A DNA stretch of 64,000 nt, taken from NCBI GenBank assembly GCA_036752345.1, contig DAIOSV010000002.1:28589-92588 (forward strand). The letters run 5' to 3'. Within the stretch, counting starts at the first letter, position 1, and every line of letters starts with the position of its first letter. The translations under genes were made by a program, and so were the position numbers. The stretch comes from UBA1715 sp036752345 (GTDB lineage Bacteria; Bacteroidota; Bacteroidia; Bacteroidales; UBA1715). The notes beneath the pieces were generated by a model, which was not told the DNA's origin, made no database searches, and saw nothing but the letters and a program-made list of their open reading frames with translations. This document shows, piece by piece, positions 44,383-53,817 of this stretch.

Positions 44383-45852
44383 ATGTTGGGTGTTAAAAAG
44401 TTGGATATCTTTATCCTGAAATCATATTTAATTCCGCTCTTAATAACATTTTTTGTAACAACGTTCTTGTTACTCATGCAATTCTTGTGGCGGTATATTG
44501 ATGATTTGGTAGGTAAGGGGTTGGATATGAAAATTATCGTAGAATTGTTTTTCTATGCAGCTATGGGCATCTTGCAAATGTCCTTGCCCTTGTCAGTACT
44601 CTGCGCATCAATTTTTGCATATGGAAGCATGGGCGACACAAATGAATTAATCGCAATAAAATCAGCAGGAATTTCCTTGTCGCGAATTATGCGTCCGCTG
44701 ATTATCTTTAACGTGTTCCTTGTGGGATTTTCATTTGTGTATGCCAATAATGTGTTGCCGTATTCCAATTTACGATTATGGTCGTTGATGTTCGATGTGA
44801 GAAATCAGCGTCCCGAAATGAATATCAAGGAAGGAGTGTTTTTTGATGGAATAGATCAAGTGCGATTAAAAATTTCTTCAAAAAGCAAAGATAACAACGT
44901 CATGTACGACATGATGATATACGACCACCGAGGAAATGCAGGGAATACTAGTGTGATACTAGCCGATTCGGCAACAATGAAAATAACCGATGATAAACGA
45001 TATCTTGTATTAACCTTGTACAGTGGTGAATCGTACGAAGATGTTATAGACAAAACGAATATAGATCAATATAGACAGAAGCGACCTTTCCGTCAATATT
45101 CATTCTCAAAACAACAAGTATTGTTTGAATTGGAAGACTATGCATTCAATAGAACCAATGTAGAATTGTTTAAACATAATTCACAGATGCAAAATGTAAG
45201 TCAACTTGACTACATGATAGATTCTCTTTCATTAGATTATGTAGAACGTAATCATAGGTCGTTTGTCCAGTATTTTACGAACAATGTATGTAAAGCAAAG
45301 GTTGATAGTTTGTCGCCTGCGGATACGATAAAAGTAGATACAAATTTGAAAAATTTTTCAGTTGAAGACCAATCAACTATCGTTCTAAAGGCATTGAATA
45401 CTGCACGTTCGTCGGAATCGTACTTGTTGGCTGCGATACAAAATAAGGTGGAACAAGAAAAAGGGTTGAATAAGTTACGAATAGAATGGCATAAAAAATT
45501 TACATTAGGTTTCGCTTGTCTTATCATGTTCTTTGTCGGAGCTCCATTTGGAGCACTCGTACGCAAAGGTGGATTCGGTGTGCCGGTTATTGTGTCATTC
45601 GTGTTTTACCTTATGTATTACATATTAACTATGATAGGCGAGAAAGGAGTGAAAATTGCCACTATGAGTCCTTGGTTTGGTATGTGGTATCCTATCTTTG
45701 TAATATTAATAGCGGGAATCTTTTTGACCTATTTGGCAGTAAACGACAAGAGTTTGCCATCATTGAAGCCGTTTGTCAACGAAATAGAACATAAAATTTT
45801 GGAAAGAAAGCGATTAAGAAGTATTCGAAAATATAAATCAAAAATTAAATAA
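44383..45852 (+). CDS. LptF/LptG family lipopolysaccharide export permease
   Basis: 489 residues. Three N-terminal helices (about 12-35, 50-75, 98-120) start with LDIFILKSYLIPLLITFFVTTFL. A long periplasmic beta-jellyroll-like domain follows (about 125-380). Three C-terminal helices begin with FTLGFACLIMFFVGAPFGALVRKGGFGVPV. This is the inner-membrane LptF/G subunit that pairs with the LptB ATPase to lift lipopolysaccharide toward the periplasmic bridge. Whether it corresponds to LptF or LptG is not decided. It follows the START-like gene and is three bases upstream of the YqeY gene, so they form an operon. Confidence 0.87.
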   Translation: MLGVKKLDIFILKSYLIPLLITFFVTTFLLLMQFLWRYIDDLVGKGLDMKIIVELFFYAAMGILQMSLPLSVLCASIFAYGSMGDTNELIAIKSAGISLSRIMRPLIIFNVFLVGFSFVYANNVLPYSNLRLWSLMFDVRNQRPEMNIKEGVFFDGIDQVRLKISSKSKDNNVMYDMMIYDHRGNAGNTSVILADSATMKITDDKRYLVLTLYSGESYEDVIDKTNIDQYRQKRPFRQYSFSKQQVLFELEDYAFNRTNVELFKHNSQMQNVSQLDYMIDSLSLDYVERNHRSFVQYFTNNVCKAKVDSLSPADTIKVDTNLKNFSVEDQSTIVLKALNTARSSESYLLAAIQNKVEQEKGLNKLRIEWHKKFTLGFACLIMFFVGAPFGALVRKGGFGVPVIVSFVFYLMYYILTMIGEKGVKIATMSPWFGMWYPIFVILIAGIFLTYLAVNDKSLPSLKPFVNEIEHKILERKRLRSIRKYKSKIK

Positions 45853-45854
45853 CG

Positions 45855-46301
45855 ATGATATTAACAAAACAAGTTGCCATAGACTTAATGGCAGCAATGA
45901 AAGCTCAAGACAAAGTAAAATTAGACGCACTTCGTGCATTAAAAACAGCGTTCATTATAGCAAAGTCAGAAACAGGAGCTTCTGATATAGAAGATGACGC
46001 AGAGTTGAAAATTGTGCAGAAACTTATTAAGCAACGCCGCGATTCTGCTACAGAATTCGCTGCAAACAACCGTCAGGACTTGGCTGAAAAAGAAAATGCC
46101 GAAGCCGATGTGTTGTCTATGTATTTGCCAAAACAAATATCAGCAGAAGAATTAGAAAAAGCTATTAAAGAAATTATTGTAGCAGTAGGAGCAACTTCTA
46201 TGAAAGACATGGGAAAAGTAATGGGGATTGCAAGCAAGAAACTAGCTGGCACTGCCGATGGAAAGGCAATTTCTGAAATGGTAAAAAAAATTTTGGTGTA
46301 A
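45855..46301 (+). CDS. GatB/YqeY domain protein
   Basis: 148 residues, cytoplasmic, covering one YqeY-type helical domain: AMKAQDKVKLDALRALKTAF, QKLIKQRRDSATEFAANNR, AEADVLSMYLPKQISAEEL and KDMGKVMGIASKKL. The same fold forms the tRNA-binding tail of GatB amidotransferase, and the free-standing form is of uncertain role. Its start lies three bases after the LptF/G stop, and 140 bases of AT-rich sequence separate it from the T9SS operon. Confidence 0.9.
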   Translation: MILTKQVAIDLMAAMKAQDKVKLDALRALKTAFIIAKSETGASDIEDDAELKIVQKLIKQRRDSATEFAANNRQDLAEKENAEADVLSMYLPKQISAEELEKAIKEIIVAVGATSMKDMGKVMGIASKKLAGTADGKAISEMVKKILV

Positions 46302-46441
46302 AATACAATATTATAATGTATAAATAATATAAAAAGAACCGAAACTGCACTAGTAACTAGACACTAATTTTTGCAATTTATTTGCAATCGTAAAAAAAAT
46401 GTGTTTTCTTTACGCACTAGTTCAACGATGAGTAATTTCAA

Positions 46442-47419
46442 ATGAAAAGAAAGAATCATTTACTAAGAATTTTTTCAACTACAACGGTAGCTATTATCTT
46501 GTTTGGTAATATAGCAATAGCACAGTTGAACCCCCGAAGTACGTTGTATTCTTTCCATCAATCATCGTACAACCCCGCCATATGTGGAGCATATGATTAT
46601 GGTACAGCCGATATGGTTATGCGCAAGCAGTATATGCGTTTTGCCGACAATGCAGGTCCGGCAACAACGTGGTTTGATGTTTCAATGCCTATTTCTAAGT
46701 TACATAGTGGAGTCGGACTTTCTGTTGCGCAAACAACCGAAGGTTTTGAAAAACGATTGACAGCAAAATTAAATTATGCGTATCAATTGGATTTGCGTTT
46801 TGGACGTTTAGGATTTGGTGTAAGTGCCGGTTTAAATTCAGCAGAATGGGATTTGAGTTCGGCTATATACCCAGATGGTTCTTCGGATAGCTACTTGGAA
46901 CAAAGTGTGGCATCGCAAGAAAAATTTTCCAATTTACTTCTAGGTTTTGGAATGTTCTATCAAACAGGAAATTTATATGCAGCATTTGCTGTAACGGAAT
47001 TAAACCAGCCTACATTGAAGTATAGCGGAGGAGAACTGAATTATTTGAAACGACATTATTGGCTTTCGGCAGGGTATGAATACAAAACATCCAGCCCTAA
47101 AATAGTGCTCATTCCATCAATGACTCTCAAAACAACCTTTACAAATTTACAGGCGAATTTTGATTTAAGAACAGTGTATAATAATCTTCTAATAGTAGGG
47201 GTTTGTTATTCAAGTGCCCATGATGTATCACTTAATATGGGGGTGCAATTCAAAGATGGGTCTAAATTAGACGGTTTACGAGCGATTGTTTCATATGATA
47301 TAATAACGTCACAAATAGGAGAAGAAAGTGTTGGAAGTCTTGAAGTTATGGTCTCGTATGACTTTAATCTCTCGGTGGAAAAGGAAAATAAAAGTTATAA
47401 AAGTGTTAGGTTTTTGTAG
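46442..47419 (+). CDS. porP: PorP/SprF family T9SS outer-membrane protein
   Basis: 325 residues. The signal peptide ends near residue 27 (IAIAQ). The mature chain is a predicted outer-membrane beta barrel of the PorP/SprF family: the opening LNPRSTLYSFHQSSYNPAICG and RKQYMRFADNAGPATTWFDVSMP are diagnostic, and amphipathic strands follow to the end. PorP is needed for cargo secretion through T9SS; SprF paralogues serve type B cargo such as SprB. Here the gene is directly upstream of gldK, the usual PorP place. The upstream region holds no exact TAnnTTTG box but does have the near match CTAATTTTTG. Confidence 0.9.
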   Translation: MKRKNHLLRIFSTTTVAIILFGNIAIAQLNPRSTLYSFHQSSYNPAICGAYDYGTADMVMRKQYMRFADNAGPATTWFDVSMPISKLHSGVGLSVAQTTEGFEKRLTAKLNYAYQLDLRFGRLGFGVSAGLNSAEWDLSSAIYPDGSSDSYLEQSVASQEKFSNLLLGFGMFYQTGNLYAAFAVTELNQPTLKYSGGELNYLKRHYWLSAGYEYKTSSPKIVLIPSMTLKTTFTNLQANFDLRTVYNNLLIVGVCYSSAHDVSLNMGVQFKDGSKLDGLRAIVSYDIITSQIGEESVGSLEVMVSYDFNLSVEKENKSYKSVRFL

Positions 47420-47463
47420 CGAAATAAAAAAAAACTATTATCTTGCAAATTATTTTAATATGA

Positions 47464-48867
47464 ATGGATATGAAAAAGTTATTGTTCTTTAGTTCGATTT
47501 TCGCCTTGATGGTGAGTTGTTCCTCTAGTTATCAAAGTGGCGATTTGTCTGGTACGCAAACAAGACCGGTTTGGAATAATGAAGTCCCATTCGGTATGTT
47601 GTTTATTCCGCAAGGAAGTTTAAACGTAGGACCTAGCGATCAAGATGTTGCTTGGGCACAGACAGCACAAAACCGTACGGTTTCAGTTCAAGCGTTTTGG
47701 ATGGACGAGACAGAAATTACAAATAATGAATATCGCCAATTTGTAAATTGGGTACTCGATTCATTAGCGTATGTAACGTTGAAAGAAGAAGCTGGTAAAG
47801 ACGAGGTTTATGTTATGGTCAACGAGTTTGGTGAAGACTTGGAAGATGACGAACAATACATAAACTGGACAGTTCCAATTGACTGGAATGAAGCTGATAA
47901 TAAGGAGGCTTTGTTGTCATTCTTCTTGCAAGGCGATGAAAGATTCTACAAAAAACAAGAATTGGACACTCGCCGTTTGAATTTTACATTCTATTGGATG
48001 GACTTCAAGCAAGCAGCAGAGAAGAAAAACGCAAATGGAAAAGTAAACCGTGCGTATAACTACAAAACACGTAAATATGAAGGAACAGTTTTACGTGCAG
48101 ATGGTACCGAACAAGCAATTAAAGACAGATCTTCATATATAGTTAAAGAGGAAATAAACGTATATCCAGATACATTATGTTGGGTAAGTGATTATACATA
48201 TTCATACAACGACCCAATGTCTGCAATGTATTTTTGGCATCCAGCATATGATCACTATCCAGTAGTTGGTGTGTCTTGGAAACAAGCAGTAGCATTCAGC
48301 GTTTGGAGAACTCAATTAAAGAATGGTTATTTGCGTGGTACAAAACAAGTAATTGTCAATGACTATCGTTTGCCATCAGAAACCGAATGGGAATATGCAG
48401 CTAGAGGTGGTTTGGAATCATCTCCTTATCCATGGGGTGGTAACTATACAAGAAACTATTTAGGTTGCTTTATTGCAAACTTCAAACCAATGAGAGGTAA
48501 TTATACTGATGATGGTGGTATTCAAACTCTAGTTGTTGGACACTATGAACCAAACGAATGGGGATTGTATGATATGGCAGGTAACGTTGCGGAATGGACA
48601 CAAACTGCTTTTGATGAAAGTGCATACAGTTTCACGGGAGATATCAATACTGACAACTATTATAGTGCATTGGATGATGATCCAATCGTGATGAAGAGAA
48701 AAGTTGTAAGAGGTGGTTCATGGAAGGATATTGCATACTATATGCAATGTAGTTCAAGAACATACGAATATCAAGATTCTGCTAAGAGTTATATAGGTTT
48801 CAGATGTGTACAAACATATTTGGGTCGTGCTTATGGTGAAAATGTTCAAGAATCACAAGTATATTAA
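47464..48867 (+). CDS. gldK: T9SS lipoprotein GldK/PorK
   Basis: 467 residues. A lipoprotein signal (FALMVSC) is followed by a formylglycine-generating-enzyme-like fold: FGMLFIPQGSLNVGPSD, FWMDETEITNNEYRQF, HYPVVGVSWKQAVAF, RLPSETEWEYAARGG, NVAEWTQ and RGGSWKDIAYYMQCSSR. PorK/GldK forms the outer-membrane-associated periplasmic ring with GldN/PorN. The start could be the ATG at 47464 or the one six bases later; both keep the signal. It is first in the gldKLMN series and lies 44 bases after porP. Confidence 0.94.
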   Translation: MDMKKLLFFSSIFALMVSCSSSYQSGDLSGTQTRPVWNNEVPFGMLFIPQGSLNVGPSDQDVAWAQTAQNRTVSVQAFWMDETEITNNEYRQFVNWVLDSLAYVTLKEEAGKDEVYVMVNEFGEDLEDDEQYINWTVPIDWNEADNKEALLSFFLQGDERFYKKQELDTRRLNFTFYWMDFKQAAEKKNANGKVNRAYNYKTRKYEGTVLRADGTEQAIKDRSSYIVKEEINVYPDTLCWVSDYTYSYNDPMSAMYFWHPAYDHYPVVGVSWKQAVAFSVWRTQLKNGYLRGTKQVIVNDYRLPSETEWEYAARGGLESSPYPWGGNYTRNYLGCFIANFKPMRGNYTDDGGIQTLVVGHYEPNEWGLYDMAGNVAEWTQTAFDESAYSFTGDINTDNYYSALDDDPIVMKRKVVRGGSWKDIAYYMQCSSRTYEYQDSAKSYIGFRCVQTYLGRAYGENVQESQVY

Positions 48868-48922
48868 TTAAAAAATAATAAAAAACAGTAAATATTAAAC
48901 ACACATTTAATTCTTTAAAGTT

Positions 48923-49930
48923 ATGATGAGTATTGCGGAATTGGTAGAAACCGACGGATGGAAAAAGTTTATGGCAAAAGTGTACGGATGGGGTGCATCT
49001 GTAGTAATGATTGGAGCTTTGTTTAAAATTCAGCACTATCCTGGTGCAGGTCCTATGCTTGTTGTCGGGTTGTTAACTGAAGCAGTCATCTTTTTCTTCT
49101 CAGCATTTGAACCAGTTCATGCTGAAATCGATTGGACATTGGTTTACCCAGAATTAATACCAGCTCCAGAAAACGAAGAGGTTGAAAATGTACAAGATAC
49201 AACACCATTAACAACATTCTTGAAAGATAAATTGTCTGGTAAAATTGAAGGTGGTGTCGCTGGTGGTGCACAAGGTCCTTCTGCAATTCAAAAATTTGAT
49301 GAATTATTAGAACAAGGAAAACTTGGTCCAGAATTATTTGAAAAATTAGGAAATAATTTAGATGCATTGAACAAGAATGTTTCAAGCATGTCTGATATTT
49401 CAAATGCAGCCGTTGCTACAAATGCATATGTTGAAAATATTAATACCGCAAAAGATTCAGTGTCTTCATTGTCAGGTGCATTTTCTGCTTCTGCCGATAA
49501 GTTGTCAAAATCAGTTGAAGGAATTGCTACTTCTGCACAACAAACTGCAAATTCAATAGCAGAAGAAGGTAATAAAACTGCAAGTATGATAGCTACAGCA
49601 GGAACAGGATACCAACAAATGTTGCAAGGTTTGAATACAAACTTCTCAATCATTGGTGACACAACAAAAGCTCAAGCAGAACAACAAGAAGCTTTATCAA
49701 AGAATTTGTCTGCTTTAAATGCAGTATATGAAATGCAATTAAAGAATTCAAGCCAAAATCTTAACGCAACAGAACAAATTACTTCCGGTATAAATTCTAT
49801 TATGTCTGATTTGCAATCAACTGCAAATGATGTTGCACAATACAAAGCTGAAATTTCTAAGTTGAGTCAAAACTTGGCAGCTTTAAATACTGTATATGGC
49901 AACATGTTGAATGCAATGAGCATTAAATAA
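48923..49930 (+). CDS. gldL: T9SS motor protein GldL/PorL
   Basis: 335 residues. Two membrane helices at about 22-42 and 46-62 (VYGWGASVVMIGALFKIQ and GPMLVVGLLTEAVIFFFSAF) are followed by the conserved EPVHAEIDWTLVYPEL. The long cytoplasmic part (about 85-335) is helical, with coiled-coil Ser/Thr/Ala-rich heptads. GldL with GldM forms the proton-driven rotary motor that powers type IX secretion and gliding. The charged residues in the second helix that couple proton flow are expected there; the Glu in LLTEAVIF is the visible candidate. Spacing to gldK is 55 bases. Confidence 0.94.
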   Translation: MMSIAELVETDGWKKFMAKVYGWGASVVMIGALFKIQHYPGAGPMLVVGLLTEAVIFFFSAFEPVHAEIDWTLVYPELIPAPENEEVENVQDTTPLTTFLKDKLSGKIEGGVAGGAQGPSAIQKFDELLEQGKLGPELFEKLGNNLDALNKNVSSMSDISNAAVATNAYVENINTAKDSVSSLSGAFSASADKLSKSVEGIATSAQQTANSIAEEGNKTASMIATAGTGYQQMLQGLNTNFSIIGDTTKAQAEQQEALSKNLSALNAVYEMQLKNSSQNLNATEQITSGINSIMSDLQSTANDVAQYKAEISKLSQNLAALNTVYGNMLNAMSIK

Positions 49931-49975
49931 TACGCGGAAATAGTTTAGTTAGAAATTAATAAAGAATAAGAGACA

Positions 49976-51658
49976 ATGGGACACGGAAAAGAAACGCCTA
50001 GGCAGAAGATGATTGGTATGATGTACCTATTCTATACTGCATTGATGGCCTTGAATGTTTCGAAAGACGTACTTGATTCGTTCATCAAGATAAATAACTC
50101 TATGAACGAAACAAATAAAAACTTTGTGAGCAAGAATCAAATTGCTTATGAGGCGATAAATAAGGCATATGCACAAAACCCAGCTAAAGCAAAAGCTATT
50201 TATGATGCTTCAGTTGAGTTAAGAAAAAGAGCAGATGCACTTATAGCTAATTTGCAGTATTGTAAGGATACAGTAATTTTTTATGCTGATAAATTAGGAA
50301 CAAACTTGAGTAGTACAGAAGGTGTATTCCAACTTAAAGAAAGAGATGGTAGTACTCGTTATTACACAACAAATCCTGATACCGGTGATACATTGACTTT
50401 GGAAGCTCGATGCCAGACAAAGGATAATTTGGATATTGTAACTCAAATTGTTGTTGGTATTGATAATCCAGAAAAAGCTTATGGAACTCAATTGCGTGAC
50501 AGCATTGCAAGTTATCGTAAATGGTTACTCGAAACTGCAGCTCGTTTTGGAAGCGATACGACATCTCCGTTTGCAAGAAACGTTAATGTTTCTTTGAATA
50601 CAGCAGACCAAATTCCACAAGCTCACGAATCAGGACAACCAATTCCTTGGGCAGAATCTCAATTTGCACATATGCCTTTGATGGGTGCAATAACCATTTT
50701 AACCCAATGGCAGTCTGCGGTTCGTAATGCTGAAGGTGATTTGTTGAATCTAGTGTATGGACAATTGGATGCAACATCTTTCAAATTCAATAAATTGACA
50801 CCAGTGATTTTAGCTCCAAGTACCTATATTATGCAAGGTAATGAATATTCATCACAGATATTCTTAGCAGCATTCGATACTACACAAGCTTTGGATGTAT
50901 ACGTAAATGGAAGAAAATTACCTCTAGATCCTGAAAGTGGTTTGCCGGTGTATAAAGTAAATGGTGGTGGTATTGGTGATCAAAAATATACGGCATTAAT
51001 AAAAATGCCTAAGCCAAATTCATCGGACACATTGGTATATAAAGTTGAAGGAGATTATCAAGTTGCAAAACCAAGTTTGGTTGTTTCTCCAACAAAGATG
51101 AATGTATTTTACATAGGTCCAGAAAACCCTGTAGAAATTTCAGTACCAGGTGTTCCTGCAGATAAAATTTCAGCATCATTAAATCCAGCTGGTTATGGAA
51201 CAATTTCAAAATCTGGTAATGGCGGATATATAGTGAAAGTAAATAGAGCTGGTAAGTGTTCTATTGCAGTTGTTGCGGAGTTAAATGGAAAGAAACAAAA
51301 CATGGGTAGCGTAGAATTCCGTATCAAAACAGTTCCAGATCCTGTTGCAGAAGTCATGGGTATGAGCGACGGAAAAATGGACAAAGCACGTTTGCAAGCA
51401 GCTCCACGTGTTGATGCTAAGATGAAGGATTTTGACTTTGACTTGACTTTTACAGTTACCTCATTTACCGTAAGTGCGCAAGTTGGAGCATATTTCTTAT
51501 CAGAAACAGTTAAAGGAAACAGAATCAGCCCTCAGGTTAAAAATAATATCTTCAGCAAACTACAAAAAAATTCCAAAGTGTATTTCGAGGATATAAAAGC
51601 TGTCGGACCAGATGGAAGGCCTCGTAACCTAGGTGTTTTGAAATTTGTTGTTGAGTAG
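49976..51658 (+). CDS. gldM: T9SS motor/periplasmic protein GldM/PorM
   Basis: 560 residues. One N-terminal membrane helix (about 12-33, KMIGMMYLFYTALMALNVS) inserts into the GldL complex. The rest is periplasmic: a helical bundle (about 35-220) followed by beta domains D2-D4, with VYVNGRKLPLD, VVSPTKMNVFYIGPENPVEISVPG and the C-terminal RISPQVKNNIFSKLQKNSKVYFEDIKAVGPDGRPRNL. GldM transmits motor motion across the periplasm to the GldK/GldN ring. It starts 45 bases after gldL and ends 20 bases before gldN. Confidence 0.95.
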   Translation: MGHGKETPRQKMIGMMYLFYTALMALNVSKDVLDSFIKINNSMNETNKNFVSKNQIAYEAINKAYAQNPAKAKAIYDASVELRKRADALIANLQYCKDTVIFYADKLGTNLSSTEGVFQLKERDGSTRYYTTNPDTGDTLTLEARCQTKDNLDIVTQIVVGIDNPEKAYGTQLRDSIASYRKWLLETAARFGSDTTSPFARNVNVSLNTADQIPQAHESGQPIPWAESQFAHMPLMGAITILTQWQSAVRNAEGDLLNLVYGQLDATSFKFNKLTPVILAPSTYIMQGNEYSSQIFLAAFDTTQALDVYVNGRKLPLDPESGLPVYKVNGGGIGDQKYTALIKMPKPNSSDTLVYKVEGDYQVAKPSLVVSPTKMNVFYIGPENPVEISVPGVPADKISASLNPAGYGTISKSGNGGYIVKVNRAGKCSIAVVAELNGKKQNMGSVEFRIKTVPDPVAEVMGMSDGKMDKARLQAAPRVDAKMKDFDFDLTFTVTSFTVSAQVGAYFLSETVKGNRISPQVKNNIFSKLQKNSKVYFEDIKAVGPDGRPRNLGVLKFVVE

Positions 51659-51678
51659 AAACTATAAATAATTGAGAT

Positions 51679-52512
51679 ATGAAAAAGATTGGTTTATTGA
51701 TTATTGCTGTCGCTTTTTCTTCGGCATTGTTCGCTCAAGCGAGTGAATATCCTGACAGCCCATATGACAAACCTCATATGAATGATAGAAAACCTGCTCC
51801 TAAGCAGAATATACGTTATGCTGATGTTATGTGGTCAAAACAAATAGAACGAACATTACCTCTCCGTGAGAAAATGAACCTTCCTTTGTATTTCCCAAAT
51901 AATGAAACAGGTAAAATCGGAACACGTTATAGCTATACGGCGTTAACTATCGATGCAATCGAAAAAGGTTATTTGTTTGCCTATGATCCAATGAGTGATG
52001 GTGCAGTTCCTATTACAGCTGATGATTTCAAGACAAAACTTGGCGCAAGTATTGATACCATTTATATTCAAAATGAAGATGGTACAGAAACTATGAAGCC
52101 AATAGAGAAACAAATGGACCCAAGTTCTATTAAATTCTTGATTTTGAAAGAAGAATGGGTATTTGATAAACAACGTTCAGTAATGGATCCTCGTATTATG
52201 TGGGTTACATCTTTGCGTGAGTTTGTAAAAGATGGAGAAATTCGTAAATCATTACCATATAAGATTTACTATCCAGCTGCAGAACCTATTCTAGCAAGAA
52301 ATGAAGTGTTCAATCCTAATAGCGATGGCGATCAGAAATCATTTTATGATGTGTTCCAAAGACGTTATTTCAGTAGCTTTATTTCTCGTGAAAACAATGT
52401 TTACAACAATCGTGAAGTAAACACATACAGATTCGGTATCGAACAATTATATGAAGCAGAAAAAATTAAAAACTTCATTTTTACGTTCGAACACGATTTG
52501 TGGGAATATTAA
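51679..52512 (+). CDS. gldN: T9SS ring protein GldN/PorN
   Basis: 277 residues. The signal peptide ends at about residue 20 (ALFAQ). The mature protein has the GldN features: IRYADVMWSKQIERTLPLREKMN, LTIDAIEKGYLFAYDP, LKEEWVFDKQRSVMDPRI and FNPNSDGDQKSFYDVFQRRYF. It forms the periplasmic ring with GldK. Last gene of the operon, closed by a strong terminator at 52536. Confidence 0.94.
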   Translation: MKKIGLLIIAVAFSSALFAQASEYPDSPYDKPHMNDRKPAPKQNIRYADVMWSKQIERTLPLREKMNLPLYFPNNETGKIGTRYSYTALTIDAIEKGYLFAYDPMSDGAVPITADDFKTKLGASIDTIYIQNEDGTETMKPIEKQMDPSSIKFLILKEEWVFDKQRSVMDPRIMWVTSLREFVKDGEIRKSLPYKIYYPAAEPILARNEVFNPNSDGDQKSFYDVFQRRYFSSFISRENNVYNNREVNTYRFGIEQLYEAEKIKNFIFTFEHDLWEY

Positions 52513-52535
52513 ACAATGTTTTGTTGATAAGTATG

Positions 52536-52570
52536 GAGGACTCTTCTTTTTTGAAGAGTCCTCTTTTTTT
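52536..52570 (+). terminator. Terminator of the T9SS operon
   Basis: An 11-bp perfect stem, GAGGACTCTTC (52536-52546) with GAAGAGTCCTC (52553-52563), has a T6 loop and a T7 tail. The tail runs straight into the next gene's -7 box. Confidence 0.9.
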
Positions 52571-52577
52571 ATATTTG
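52570..52577 (+). promoter_or_regulatory. -7 box of the M23 peptidase gene
   Basis: TATATTTG begins on the last T of the terminator tail, 16 bases before the ATG at 52594. A TTTG inside the terminator loop/stem at 52550-52553 is 16 bases upstream, a slightly short spacing. Confidence 0.55.
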
Positions 52578-52593
52578 GCCATATTTTGTTTGT

Positions 52594-53717
52594 ATGAGAA
52601 AGATATTCGTAATAGCTGTCATTTCAATCTTTTATTTTAGTGCTTGTAATAATGATGGCTCAAATAAAACACAAGATGATGCTGTGCCAAAAGATGTGTT
52701 TATGTATGGCATTAAAGTGAATAATTTAGAAGTAGAAGTTGATACAGTAGATGCTGGAGAGTGCCTTGCTGCCGTGTTGTTGTCTTCAGGTTTGGATGAT
52801 CAAATAACTCATCAGGTAATTACAAGTTGTGATACCCTTTTTGATGTTCGAAAATTTAAAACAGGTAATATCTACACTAAAATGTATTCTGATAGTTCGT
52901 TGCGGTATTTGGTGTACGAAATTAGTCTTGCCGATTATATAGTGTTTGACATGAGTGATTCAATTCCTTCGGTATACTTGGGTCAAAAGAAAGTATCGTA
53001 TGTCGAACGCAAACAAAAAGGAGTTATAGAATCTTCTTTATGGAATACCATGGTCGATAATAATATAGATCCGAGTGTCGCTATAGCCTTATCTGAAATT
53101 TACGCTTGGTCTATAGATTTCTTTGGATTGCAAAAAGGAGATAATTTCAAGATTGTATATACAGAGAAATATGTTGACACGACCTCGGTAGGTGTGGAAT
53201 CAATAAACTATGTGGTCTTCAATCATATGGGACAAGATTATTATGCTATTCCGTTTGAGCAAGACGGTATAATGCAATTCTTTGATGAAAATGGAAAATC
53301 AACGCGCAAGGCATTTCTAAAATCACCATTAAAATATTCCAGAATAAGTTCTCATTTCTCGGGAGGTAGAATGCACCCTATATTGAAGATTGTCCGCCCT
53401 CATTATGGCGTAGATTATGCAGCTCCAGTTGGTACTCCGGTACATACTATTGGCGATGGTGTTGTAATAAAAAAAGGATATTCTGGTGGCGCCGGAAATA
53501 TGATAACAATCAAACACAATACAACCTATACCACGTCGTATATGCACTTATCACGATACGCTAAAGGAATTTCGCCCGGGTCGCGAGTCCATCAAGGTCA
53601 ATTGATAGGATATGTAGGTAGCAGTGGATTGTCAACGGGACCTCATTTGGATTTTAGAGTGTATAAGAAAGGAACTCCTATTAATCCTCTTAAGATGATA
53701 TCACCACCTACATCGCC
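52594..53717 (+). CDS. M23 family peptidase lipoprotein, C terminus lost in gap
   Basis: 374 codons before the gap. A lipoprotein signal (IFYFSAC) with Cys18 is followed by an OapA/LysM-region-like part (about 35-240) and a LytM domain (about 245-370). The zinc site shows PHYGVDY (H270, D274), YMHLSRY (H318) and GPHLDFRVY (H351, D353). The usual HxH motif therefore reads HxD, with Asp at the third ligand position. M23 enzymes cut peptidoglycan cross-bridges or activate amidases. The frame continues by chance through the 100-N gap into a helicase; that fusion is rejected. Confidence 0.85.
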
Positions 53718-53817
53718 NNNNNNNNNNNNNNNNNNNNNNNNNNNNNNNNNNNNNNNNNNNNNNNNNNNNNNNNNNNNNNNNNNNNNNNNNNNNNNNNNNN
53801 NNNNNNNNNNNNNNNNN
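53718..53817. other. Assembly gap (100 N) between the M23 peptidase and helicase genes
   Basis: Exactly 100 N. On the right the helicase begins at the motif Ia/Ib region without its Walker A motif, so roughly 80-100 codons plus any intergenic bases are missing. The real gap must be well over 100 bases. Confidence 0.95.
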